This document shows, in pieces, positions 19,715 to 27,641 of a stretch of 64,000 bases of DNA; position 1 is the first letter of the stretch; the number at the start of each line of letters is the position of its first letter. The DNA lies in the NCBI GenBank assembly GCA_963703125.1, contig OY969790.1, forward strand, positions 2,108,001 to 2,172,000, read 5' to 3'. A model generated the notes under the pieces. It did no database searches and was not told where the DNA came from. It saw nothing but the letters and a program-made list of their open reading frames with translations. Both the position numbers and the translations under genes were made by a program. The stretch is from MFD04716-140 sp963703125. Lineage in GTDB: Bacteria; Bacteroidota; Bacteroidia; Flavobacteriales; Flavobacteriaceae.

Positions 19715-19722
19715 TATTTTTG
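19715..19722 (+). promoter_or_regulatory. Putative -7 promoter element of the DPM1-like operon
   Basis: TATTTTTG matches TAnnTTTG, 20 bases before the ATG at 19742 of the three-gene plus-strand operon. Confidence 0.35.
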
Positions 19723-19741
19723 CCCAAACACCATTGATTCA

Positions 19742-20470
19742 ATGTCGGACCGTTTAGTTATTATTCCAACTTACAATGAGATCGAGAACATTGAGGCCAT
19801 TGTAAAAGCGGTTTTCGCATTGAACACTGATTTTCATGTCCTAATAGTCGATGATAATTCCCCAGATGGAACCTCCCAAAAGGTGATAGAGATGCAAGAA
19901 GCATTTCCTGGGCAGCTTTTTTTAGAAGTAAGAAAGGAAAAATCGGGATTGGGGACTGCCTATATTCATGGGTTCAAATGGGCAATTGAAAGGAAATATG
20001 AGTACATTTTCGAAATGGATGCAGATTTCTCCCATAATCCGGAGGATCTTTTAAGATTGTATAGAACCTGTGCCAATGGTGCCGATGTGGTAATTGGTTC
20101 ACGATATAAGAAGGGGGTTAATGTGGTAGATTGGCCTTTATACAGGGTTCTTTTGTCGTATGGGGCCTCGTTTTATGTAAAAATGATTACCGGGATGCGT
20201 GTACATGACCCTACAGCAGGGTTTGTATGTTATCGTCGCTGCGTCCTGGAAAATATCAATCTTGATTCCATTCGGTTTGTGGGTTATGCCTTCCAGATTG
20301 AAATGAAGTTCAGGGCCTATCTCAAAAATTATAAAATAGAGGAGATTTCCATTATCTTCAGGGATAGGGTAAGGGGAAAATCAAAAATGAGCTCGTCCAT
20401 TATCAATGAAGCCATATTCGGGGTTTTGAAGATGAAACTAAGAAGTATGTTCCAAAGAAATCGATTTTAA
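19742..20470 (+). CDS. Polyprenol monophosphomannose synthase-like glycosyltransferase (GT2, DPM1 type)
   Basis: Transfers a hexose, typically mannose, from a nucleotide sugar to polyprenyl phosphate at the cytoplasmic face. The 242-residue GT-A fold protein shows VIIPTYNEIENI (6-17), LIVDDNSPDGT (34-44) and the DxD-region FEMDADFSHNPEDL (about 90-103). It ends with the RDRVRGKSKMSSSI segment typical of DPM1 homologues, without TM helices. The GT39-like transferase on the opposite strand is a plausible user of the product. It is first in an operon with dihydroorotase (2-base gap) and DUF4296. Confidence 0.9.
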   Translation: MSDRLVIIPTYNEIENIEAIVKAVFALNTDFHVLIVDDNSPDGTSQKVIEMQEAFPGQLFLEVRKEKSGLGTAYIHGFKWAIERKYEYIFEMDADFSHNPEDLLRLYRTCANGADVVIGSRYKKGVNVVDWPLYRVLLSYGASFYVKMITGMRVHDPTAGFVCYRRCVLENINLDSIRFVGYAFQIEMKFRAYLKNYKIEEISIIFRDRVRGKSKMSSSIINEAIFGVLKMKLRSMFQRNRF

Positions 20471-20472
20471 AA

Positions 20473-21809
20473 ATGGGCGTTACACTTATAAAAAATGCAA
20501 CCATTGTAAATGAGAATAGCATATTCCAAAGTGATATTCTTTTGAAGGATGGGTGTATTCAAAAGATAGAAACCAATATTGGCGATAAGGGTGCTAAAAT
20601 TATTGATGTTGAGGGGAGTTACGTACTTCCCGGGCTAATTGATGATCAGGTACACTTTAGGGAGCCTGGTTTAACCCATAAAGGCACGATTGCCACTGAA
20701 AGTAGGGCGGCCATCTCCGGTGGCATTACCACTTTTATGGAACAGCCCAATACCAATCCCCAGACAACGACCATTCAAAAACTGGAAGATAAGTTCCTGA
20801 TTGCGAAGAACACATCCTACGCCAATTATTCTTTCCTATTTGGCGGCACCAATGACAATTTGGAAGAGATAAAACGATTGGATAGGAATGCATGTTCGGG
20901 GATTAAACTTTTTCTCGGCTCTTCTACCGGGAACATGCTTGTTGACGATGCCGAGGTTATAGAAAACATTTTCCGAAATACAGAGATGGTCATTTCGGCC
21001 CACTGTGAGGATGAAGCAACCATAAGGCATAATTTAGCGCTCTACAAGGAAAAATATGGAGATGCAATTCCTGTAAAGTTCCATCCTTTGATCCGTAGTG
21101 GGGAGGCCTGTTATCTTTCTTCTTCAAGAGCCATAGATTTGGCAAAAAAAACAGGTGCCAGGCTACATGTCTTCCATGTATCTACCGGTAAGGAAACCGA
21201 TCTCTTCCGAAATGACATTCCGTTAAAGGATAAAAAGATTACGGCAGAAGTGTGTGTGCACCACCTTTGGTTCTCGGACAAAGATTATGGGACCAAAGGA
21301 AATTTTATAAAATGGAATCCAGCTATAAAAACTGCCAGTGACCGTTCCAAACTGTGGGAAGCGTTATTGGATGATCGAATTGATATTATTGCCACGGATC
21401 ATGCCCCGCACACGCTTGAGGAAAAGAACAATGTTTACACCCAGGCTCCGTCAGGGGACCACTTGTGCAGCACGCATTGCCTGCCCTTCTAGAAAAGTAT
21501 CATGAAGGAACCATTTCTTTGGAAAAAATAGTCGAAAAAATGTGCCACAATCCGTCCATATTGTTCCAAATTGAAAAACGCGGTTATATCCGCGAGGGTT
21601 ATTATGCAGATATAGCCGTGGTTGATTTAAAGAAGCCCTGGGAGGTGACCCGTAACAATGTAAATTACAAATGTGGTTGGTCTCCTTTTGAAGGGACTAC
21701 TTTTAAATCAAGTATTACCCACACATTTGTGAATGGACATTTGGCCTATGAAAAAGGAATTTTTTCGGAAGAGCGAAATGTGAAAAGATTAACATTTGAT
21801 AGGCCATGA
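20473..21809 (+). CDS. pyrC: Dihydroorotase, frame interrupted by a one-base deletion in a G run
   Basis: Zn-dependent amidohydrolase that closes carbamoyl aspartate to dihydroorotate in pyrimidine synthesis. The first part (20473-21492) contains LPGLIDDQVHFREPG, the HCEDE and HVFHVST metal-ligand regions and IATDHAPHTLEEK with the catalytic Asp. The frame then runs into a premature stop after QAPSG. The rest (PLVQHALPALLEKYHEGTIS ... LTFDRP) continues in another frame to 21809. One additional G in the G4 run at 21454-21457 restores SGGPLVQHALP, the family sequence. The first metal motif is DQVH rather than HxH (residues 58-61), apparently a feature of the flavobacterial subgroup. The 3' end overlaps the DUF4296 start by four bases. 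Confidence 0.88.
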
Positions 21810-22237
21810 TAAAGAAATTTATTTTAATTGCACTTGCAATGAACCTCGCTTCATGTGATGAAAAGCTTATTGAGAAACCTGAAAATTTGATTGCCAAGGA
21901 CAAGATGATCCTTATCCTTTCGGATATGGCCATTGTCAATTCGGCCAAGACCACCAATGTTTCTGCACTTCGCGAAAACAATTTTGAACCTACTCAATTT
22001 ATTTTTTCAAAATATGGGATCGATAGCCTACAGTTTGTTGAAAGCGATCGTTATTACGCCTCTAAAACCAATGAATATTTAGAAATTTTCACTGCTGTGG
22101 AATCTAAATTGGAGAAACAAAAAATTGAGCTTGAAGACGCGAAAAAATTAAGTGATAGCTTACGGCAATTGGAAGTGGGTGCCAAAAAAACATCAGTAGA
22201 TGAAAAAGTAAAAAAAGTCACGGATTCTCTTCCTTAA
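21806..22237 (+). CDS. DUF4296 lipoprotein
   Basis: A 143-residue protein with a lipoprotein signal (MIKKFILIALAMNLASC, lipobox Cys17). The N-terminal domain (KDKMILILSDMAIVNSA ... FIFSKYGIDSLQF ... YYASKTNEYLEIF) is typical of DUF4296, and a Lys/Ser-rich coiled tail follows. This Bacteroidota family is of unknown function and often follows the dihydroorotase gene; the four-base ATGA overlap indicates translational coupling. The last 20 bases overlap the convergent epimerase gene. Confidence 0.85.
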   Translation: MIKKFILIALAMNLASCDEKLIEKPENLIAKDKMILILSDMAIVNSAKTTNVSALRENNFEPTQFIFSKYGIDSLQFVESDRYYASKTNEYLEIFTAVESKLEKQKIELEDAKKLSDSLRQLEVGAKKTSVDEKVKKVTDSLP

Positions 22238-23225
22238 ATTTTTGGCAACAAAATTGTACGGTCTTTGCAATAGGTTCAAATTCAAATGTCAAAACCTTTT
22301 TTATTTTGTCGCTTGAGTAAAGGCCCCGATTCTTAAGTGACTTAATCGAGTTTTTGGTAATACGTCTTCCATTTCCCATACATAGGTTGGTAAGCCAATC
22401 AAAGAACCTGCCCATATTCAATTGCCAATATGTAAGCTTTTTGGAGGGTTTTGATTTACCCATGTTTTCGGCTATCAAACCAAGAATTTCTTGAAACTTC
22501 AGATTTTGCCCAACCAAAATAAAACGTTCATTTTTAACCGTTCCCTCCATTAGCTGCATCATGGCCTTAATGGTATCCCAAATGGTCACAAATCCTGTGC
22601 CGCCAGGAGGATAATAAGAATACCCTTTGCTGCCCGTTGTGAAGAAAGAGCCACTGCCACTTTTCCAATAGCCCGGGCCTAGAATCACCCCAGGATTCAC
22701 TATGACCGCATTGAGGCCTTCCTGCGTGCCCCGCCATACTTCCATTTCGGCGGCATATTTGGTCAAGGCATATACATTTATATCTTGCTCCACCCATTCA
22801 GTTTCCTCTGTTGCCATGGTGTTATCCAAATTTTTTCCGATGGTTCCAATAGTGCTCACATAACAAAGTTTTTGAACTTGGTTGGCAATACAGAGGTTCA
22901 CAATATTGGTGGTACCTTCGGTATTTACTTTTTGTAACTTTTTAAAATCGGAAGGATCAAAGGAAATTAGAGCAGCCGTATGGTACACCTTTTTTACATT
23001 TTCGAAAGCACCTTCCAAAGCCGGAATGTCCAAAAGGTCGGCTTTTACCCATTCTATTTGCTTAAAAAGCGTAGTGGCATTTTTGGTATAATAGGCGAAG
23101 ATCTTTTCGACCTGTTTAAGGCGACTTTCCTCCCTATATAAGGCCCTAACCAAGAAATTTGCCTCTAATAGCCGCAACAATAAATGCGAACCGACCAAAC
23201 CCGTACCACCTGTTACCAAAATCAT
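22218..23225 (-). CDS. NAD-dependent epimerase/dehydratase family protein
   Basis: A 335-residue extended short-chain dehydrogenase. The N-terminal nucleotide-binding motif is VTGGTGLVGSHLL (4-16), and the catalytic YxxxK is YALTKYAAE at about 152-160, preceded by CYVSTIGTIG. The substrate-binding C-terminal part is divergent, so it could be a dihydroflavonol-reductase-like or sugar-type enzyme. No pathway partner is adjacent. The gene is convergent with DUF4296 and divergent from tyrS. Confidence 0.82.
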   Translation of the reverse strand: MILVTGGTGLVGSHLLLRLLEANFLVRALYREESRLKQVEKIFAYYTKNATTLFKQIEWVKADLLDIPALEGAFENVKKVYHTAALISFDPSDFKKLQKVNTEGTTNIVNLCIANQVQKLCYVSTIGTIGKNLDNTMATEETEWVEQDINVYALTKYAAEMEVWRGTQEGLNAVIVNPGVILGPGYWKSGSGSFFTTGSKGYSYYPPGGTGFVTIWDTIKAMMQLMEGTVKNERFILVGQNLKFQEILGLIAENMGKSKPSKKLTYWQLNMGRFFDWLTNLCMGNGRRITKNSIKSLKNRGLYSSDKIKKVLTFEFEPIAKTVQFCCQKFKEENP

Positions 23226-23292
23226 GGGGCTAATTTAACGATTAGGGGTTTATAAATCTATTTTTCACATTTAGTAAGCCTTCATTTTCCAC

Positions 23293-23300
23293 TATCTTTG
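23293..23300 (+). promoter_or_regulatory. Putative -7 promoter element of tyrS
   Basis: TATCTTTG is an exact TAnnTTTG box, 25 bases before the tyrS ATG, with a T-rich stretch (23260-23265) near the -33 position. Confidence 0.4.
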
Positions 23301-23325
23301 CCACTATTACATTTAAAAGATAGAA

Positions 23326-24621
23326 ATGGCTTTGAATTTTGTGGAAGAATTGAAATGGAGGGGAATGTTGCACGATGTTATGCCGGGAACCGAAGAGCAC
23401 TTGTTGAGCGGCATGCAATCGGCCTATGTGGGAATCGATCCAACTGCGGATTCATTGCATATTGGTCATTTGGTGAGCGTGATGATGTTGCGCCATTTTC
23501 AATTGGCAGGCCACAAACCGTATGCATTGGTCGGTGGGGCCACAGGCATGATCGGGGATCCTTCGGGTAAATCCTCGGAACGCAACTTATTGGACGAAAA
23601 GACCCTTCGCCATAACCAAGAGGCCCTGAGGGCCCAATTGTCCCGTTTCTTGGATTTTAAGGGCAATGAACCGAATGCCGCCGTTTTGGTCAATAATTAC
23701 GATTGGATGAAGGATTTTTCCTTTTTGGACTTCATTCGCGAAGTGGGCAAACATATAACGGTGAATTATATGATGGCAAAAGATTCCGTTAAGAAACGCC
23801 TCTCAGCGGAAGCCAAGGAAGGGATGTCGTTTACCGAATTCACCTACCAGCTGGTTCAGGGATATGATTTTTTACATCTTTTTCAAAATCACAACTGTAC
23901 ACTTCAGATGGGTGGAAGTGACCAATGGGGAAATATTACCACGGGAACCGAACTTATTAGGCGTATTGGTGGTGGAAAAGGGTATGCTTTAACGTGTCCA
24001 CTTATCACGAAGGCAGATGGAACCAAGTTTGGCAAAACTGAAGGTGGCAATGTTTGGTTGGATGCCGAAAGAACATCACCCTATAAGTTCTACCAATATT
24101 GGTTGAATACTTCGGACGAAGATGCCGAGAAATACACCAAGATATTTACCTTTTTGTCAAGAGGTGAAATCCAAAATCTGGTCAATGAACATGCAGCAGC
24201 TCCTCATTTGCGGATACTTCAAAAACGCCTTGCGGAAGAAATTACAATATTGGTGCACTCCAAGGAAGATTTGGAAAATGCAGTGAAGGCCAGCGATATC
24301 CTCTTTGGTAAATCAACCTCGGAAGACCTCAAGAAATTGAATGAGAAAACCTTTTTAGATGTTTTTGAAGGCGTTCCGCAAGCGGAAATTTCAAAGGAAA
24401 TTATAGAAAACGGACTTGATATGATCGGTGCACTGGCCGATAAAACAGGGTTTTTGGCATCTAATAGTGAAGCAAGGAGGGAACTGAAACAGCATTCCAT
24501 TTCTGTGAACAAGGAAAAGGTGAATGAAGAGTATGTCATTACCGCTGCCGATTTGATCAACCATAAGTTTGTATTGTTGCAAAGGGGCAAAAAGAATTAT
24601 TTTATGATTGTTGTAAACTGA
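23326..24621 (+). CDS. tyrS: Tyrosine--tRNA ligase
   Basis: Charges tRNA-Tyr. The 431-residue class I synthetase has HIGH at 45-48 in GIDPTADSLHIGHL, the tyrosine-binding QGYDFLHLFQNHNCTLQMGGSDQWGN region, and the KMSKS equivalent KFGKT at 234-238. A C-terminal S4-like RNA-binding domain ends in INHKFVLLQRGKKNYFMIVVN. It is complete with normal length for the bacterial TyrRS type 1 group. It has its own promoter-like box upstream. Confidence 0.97.
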   Translation: MALNFVEELKWRGMLHDVMPGTEEHLLSGMQSAYVGIDPTADSLHIGHLVSVMMLRHFQLAGHKPYALVGGATGMIGDPSGKSSERNLLDEKTLRHNQEALRAQLSRFLDFKGNEPNAAVLVNNYDWMKDFSFLDFIREVGKHITVNYMMAKDSVKKRLSAEAKEGMSFTEFTYQLVQGYDFLHLFQNHNCTLQMGGSDQWGNITTGTELIRRIGGGKGYALTCPLITKADGTKFGKTEGGNVWLDAERTSPYKFYQYWLNTSDEDAEKYTKIFTFLSRGEIQNLVNEHAAAPHLRILQKRLAEEITILVHSKEDLENAVKASDILFGKSTSEDLKKLNEKTFLDVFEGVPQAEISKEIIENGLDMIGALADKTGFLASNSEARRELKQHSISVNKEKVNEEYVITAADLINHKFVLLQRGKKNYFMIVVN

Positions 24622-24671
24622 AAAACGCAACCGTATTATAATCATGGCATCTTTACTTAAAACAGGGTTGT

Positions 24672-25034
24672 ATGAAATATTTGTCTATTCTTTTATTTAT
24701 TGTATTGGTGATTACTTCTTGTGAGCACAACGAATGCTGTGTACAACCCCAAACGGAGTTACAGGGGAGATATACACATCAAATCCCAAATTGTGACAAT
24801 CAGGATAATGCTGAAATTGTCTGCGTTGAATGGATGGAGTTTGTTAACGAATCTGAAGTAGACCTTGTCTATGGTGGAAACGATATAGTTCGGCGTTTTA
24901 CATATATTCAAGGCACTGACTATCTAATTTTAGAAGGACCTGCAACTTCCAGCTTTAAACCCATCTTTAACATAAATGGCATTGCCGAATTGGAACGCAG
25001 GGACAATGGTGATCTTTGGATAAGGGAACAGTAG
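24672..25034 (+). CDS. Hypothetical small lipoprotein
   Basis: A 120-residue protein with a lipoprotein signal peptide and lipobox (LLFIVLVITSC, Cys17), followed by a Cys-rich start (CEHNECCVQPQ) and a beta-strand-rich remainder. I do not recognise a family. The gene follows tyrS by 50 bases on the same strand and precedes another small lipoprotein of similar design, so the two may be a pair of surface or periplasmic lipoproteins. The four extra cysteines (22-23, 40 and 51) suggest disulfides after export. Confidence 0.65.
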   Translation: MKYLSILLFIVLVITSCEHNECCVQPQTELQGRYTHQIPNCDNQDNAEIVCVEWMEFVNESEVDLVYGGNDIVRRFTYIQGTDYLILEGPATSSFKPIFNINGIAELERRDNGDLWIREQ

Positions 25035-25120
25035 AAATGCCAGGGTTTAAATATGGTAATTTACTTGCCATACAGGCGCAACCTATTTTCTCTGCATTCA
25101 TCTAGCTTTAAAAAGCATAT

Positions 25121-25624
25121 ATGAAATCTAAATATTTGTTGTTTCTGTTTTTGATAATTACCGCCTATGGCTGTTCAAAAGACGATTCTTGGGTCAATGA
25201 GCAATTGCTCGGGGTTTGGTATAATAAAGATGATGCAGACCAAGACCAAACAAGAATTACGGAATGGAGCTTTATGGCTGATGGAACCTTGGAAATAGTA
25301 AATGTTGAATTTAAAAAGAGCACTGGTGAATTCCTTGGGTATAGTTATTTGAATAAGGGAAGTTACAACATTAAAGATGAGATGCTTTTTATGATCAATA
25401 TGATTGGTTACACTCATAATTTTGATGGTGAAAATTACATTGAAGATGCACCTTTTTACTTGGATAAGGATTCATTCTTTTTAAAAGAGGGTTCTGGCCC
25501 ATTGTCTACGAGTTATTCAATATCTTTTAAGAATAGAAATCGAGAATTGAAGCTCACTTACATGGGGTGTAATGACCTTGCTAATGCACTTTGTGTGGGA
25601 CCGATAACTTTGACTCGGAAATAG
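25121..25624 (+). CDS. Hypothetical lipocalin-like lipoprotein
   Basis: A 167-residue protein with a lipoprotein signal (LFLIITAYGC, Cys18). The mature part opens with LLGVWYNKDDADQDQTRITEWSF, the G-x-W entry strand typical of lipocalin-like beta-barrels of Bacteroidota, and continues with alternating beta strands. The ligand is unknown. It lies 86 bases after the previous lipoprotein gene and converges on the LuxE-like gene with a short gap. The assignment to a lipocalin-like fold is by pattern only. Confidence 0.62.
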   Translation: MKSKYLLFLFLIITAYGCSKDDSWVNEQLLGVWYNKDDADQDQTRITEWSFMADGTLEIVNVEFKKSTGEFLGYSYLNKGSYNIKDEMLFMINMIGYTHNFDGENYIEDAPFYLDKDSFFLKEGSGPLSTSYSISFKNRNRELKLTYMGCNDLANALCVGPITLTRK

Positions 25625-25647
25625 CAGGTTGATTGTTGCCTTAAATT

Positions 25648-26625
25648 CTACAAAACCATCAAATTACAACCACGAATATCCGAATGGTCAAAACGGCCCA
25701 AAATTTCAAAGCTTCCATCTCCGTATGCTTTCCCAAGGTCTTGGGTGGCAATGAACGAACATGAATTTATATTGGCAAGATCTATAATATTGACGCCCCC
25801 GGTTCTTCCCATTGGCTGAAGGGCCAACGGGTCTTCGGTATCCCGGATGCGAATTTGCATCCAAGGAGGCACTTTGAAAATGCCATTTCCGGTTGAATAC
25901 CCCTGTGAAAGCAGTTCTGTCATTCCGTACTCGGAATGAATATGATCCACCCCAAAACCGGCCTTGAGGATTTCATGAAATTCTTCCCGAATCATTTCTT
26001 TTCTTCTTCCTTTCATTCCGCCAGTTTCCATAACTATGGTACGTTTCAAATGAAATTGAAATTTCTCGATCAATTCCAACAATGCGAAAGACACACCAAT
26101 TAGTATGATTTTCGTCCCTTGGGCATCCAAACGGATCAGTTTTTCTTTTAATCCATTCAAATCATGTATATAAAAACCGCTTTCAGGGTGTATGCTTCGT
26201 TTTATGAAATCGTTGACCATATAAATCAGTGATGACCCTTCGCGTTCCAGATAGGAGGGTAATAAGGCCAAAATGCAATAGCTAGAAATTTCCCCATAGA
26301 AATGTTCAAATCCCCTTAAGTAGCTTTCTTCATATAAATTAACATCGGTTACATAATGTTTGCTGGCAATGCTACCCGTAGTACCACTGCTTGTAAATAC
26401 TATTTCAGGATTTTGTCTACCTGAAATAACTTTTTGGGATTTGAAGAACTCGATGGGCAGAAAAGGGATTTCGGCAACTTCACCAATAATGACATCGCTC
26501 TTGCCTAAATGGGCACAGAATTTTTGATATACTATGTTGTTTCGGTACTGGTACTTGAAAACCTCAAGGGCCTTTGAATTGAATTCTTCAGGGGTTTGTA
26601 TAGAAAATAGAGTAGGGTTGTCCAT
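25648..26625 (-). CDS. LuxE-like acyl-protein synthetase / acyltransferase
   Basis: An adenylate-forming-enzyme homologue of about 325 residues. The motif VFTSSGTTGSIASKHYV is the AMP-binding (P-loop-like) signature of the ANL superfamily, and SEYGMTELLSQGYS is the second core motif, as in LuxE. LuxE activates fatty acids on itself in bioluminescence, but no lux genes are nearby, so here it probably activates an acyl group for another pathway. I choose ATG 26625 (MDNPTLFSIQ) because a start at 26667 would place the ORF start inside the stem-loop at 26671 and adds an unconserved leader. Confidence 0.75.
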   Translation of the reverse strand: MDNPTLFSIQTPEEFNSKALEVFKYQYRNNIVYQKFCAHLGKSDVIIGEVAEIPFLPIEFFKSQKVISGRQNPEIVFTSSGTTGSIASKHYVTDVNLYEESYLRGFEHFYGEISSYCILALLPSYLEREGSSLIYMVNDFIKRSIHPESGFYIHDLNGLKEKLIRLDAQGTKIILIGVSFALLELIEKFQFHLKRTIVMETGGMKGRRKEMIREEFHEILKAGFGVDHIHSEYGMTELLSQGYSTGNGIFKVPPWMQIRIRDTEDPLALQPMGRTGGVNIIDLANINSCSFIATQDLGKAYGDGSFEILGRFDHSDIRGCNLMVL

Positions 26626-26664
26626 CTGGCCTTTGATTACGGCAAAGGTAATGATAGGTTTAGG

Positions 26665-26700
26665 CAAAAAAAAGGCTCCTGAAAGGAGCCAATCTTTTAT
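26665..26700 (-). terminator. Terminator of the T9SS small-protein gene
   Basis: Read on the minus strand, GGCTCCT-TTC-AGGAGCC is followed by T8 (the A-run at 26666-26673). It lies just downstream of the 26710-27033 gene and directly upstream of the LuxE-like gene, so it insulates the two. Confidence 0.8.
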
Positions 26701-26709
26701 TATTGATTT

Positions 26710-27033
26710 TTATTTAACTACCAATTTTCGGGTAATCGTTTTTTTGCCTTCTGTTACTTGAAGTACATACACACCAGGAATTAATCTTGAAATGCTCAGA
26801 GCATTGGAGGAAATACGATCCGTTAGCACAACTTCTCCAAAAACATCATAGACCACGACAGCCTTCGTTCCGTTTTCCTTGCTAGTCATATAGACCACAT
26901 CTTCATAAACGGGATTGGGATATAGCTTAAATTCGGCTATTTCCTCACTTTTGGGATTCTGGGCAATTAGTGGTTCTTGGGCCGAAAGCACCATAGTGAA
27001 CACCATGCACAGGGCAGTGTAGATTATTTTCAT
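26710..27033 (-). CDS. Sorting-domain-only T9SS protein (copy A)
   Basis: A 107-residue protein made of a signal peptide (MKIIYTALCMVFTMVLSAQ), a short linker (EPLIAQNPKSEEIA) and a type A T9SS C-terminal sorting domain. The domain shows FKLYPNPVYEDVVYMTS, VVVYDVFGEVVL, LSISRLIPGVYVLQV and a basic tail TRKLVVK. Such domains normally follow a large cargo and direct it through the T9SS; here nothing else is left. It could be a degenerate remnant, a small secreted or surface protein, or a regulator of sorting. A related gene lies upstream at 27190-27498. It ends at a strong terminator. Confidence 0.82.
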   Translation of the reverse strand: MKIIYTALCMVFTMVLSAQEPLIAQNPKSEEIAEFKLYPNPVYEDVVYMTSKENGTKAVVVYDVFGEVVLTDRISSNALSISRLIPGVYVLQVTEGKKTITRKLVVK

Positions 27034-27189
27034 TTGAATTGATTTGGGATCAACAAGGTAAAGATAAAGAAAGGGAATCCTTACAGGATGAAATTGTTGT
27101 GAAACTCGCTAAATTGTAGGTAAAAAAAAATGAACGATCCGTTCATCGATATTTATTGTAGATAATCGAACTCGAAAAATGAAGGCTAG

Positions 27190-27498
27190 CTATTTGATAA
27201 TGAGTTTTCTAGTAGCGACTTTGTCTTTCTCAAAAACCCTCAAAACATAAACACCTGCATCCAAATCGGATATATTTAATTCGGTTCCCAAGATGGAAGT
27301 ACTCAATACTTGGGTCCCCAATACGTCAAAAATCAGTATTTTTTTTGGGGCATTTTGAGAAGTAACAATATATACCTTGCCATTGGTTGCCGGATTCGGA
27401 TAAAGCCTAAATCCACTGATATCCCCATTGGGCTTGGATTCTTGCCCATAAGAAAGTGAAATAAAGAGGAAAGCAATGACTAGGTAGAGTTTCTTCAT
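27190..27498 (-). CDS. Sorting-domain-only T9SS protein (copy B)
   Basis: A 102-residue paralogue of the downstream small protein: signal peptide (MKKLYLVIAFLFISLSYGQ), a ten-residue linker, then a complete type A sorting domain with FRLYPNPATNGKVYIVTS, ILIFDVLGTQVL, LNISDLDAGVYVLRV and the basic end TRKLIIK. The two copies align over their whole length but are clearly diverged, so the duplication is old. They sit downstream of a TonB receptor and a beta-helix-like lipoprotein on the same strand, with a terminator-like hairpin in between. Confidence 0.82.
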   Translation of the reverse strand: MKKLYLVIAFLFISLSYGQESKPNGDISGFRLYPNPATNGKVYIVTSQNAPKKILIFDVLGTQVLSTSILGTELNISDLDAGVYVLRVFEKDKVATRKLIIK

Positions 27499-27596
27499 AA
27501 AGGGTTGTTAACAAAAAACATACCACAAATATACTAATTCTTTGTGCCCTTCGTTGTCGAATCCCAGTAATAAGGCATTTATTCGATGAAATGCAC

Positions 27597-27622
27597 AAAG
27601 CCCGCCGAAAGCGGGCTTTGAT
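27597..27622 (-). terminator. Hairpin terminator after the beta-helix-like lipoprotein gene
   Basis: AAAGCCCGC-CGAA-AGCGGGCTTT-type stem-loop (27598-27620) between 27642 and the next gene. The GC-rich stem is strong but the T-tract on the minus strand is short. Confidence 0.7.
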
Positions 27623-27641
27623 ATTGTAATAAGAACCTTAA

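Noticed and set aside
25648..26625. Bioluminescence (lux) operon
   Set aside because: Only one LuxE-like gene; no luciferase, reductase or transferase genes nearby.
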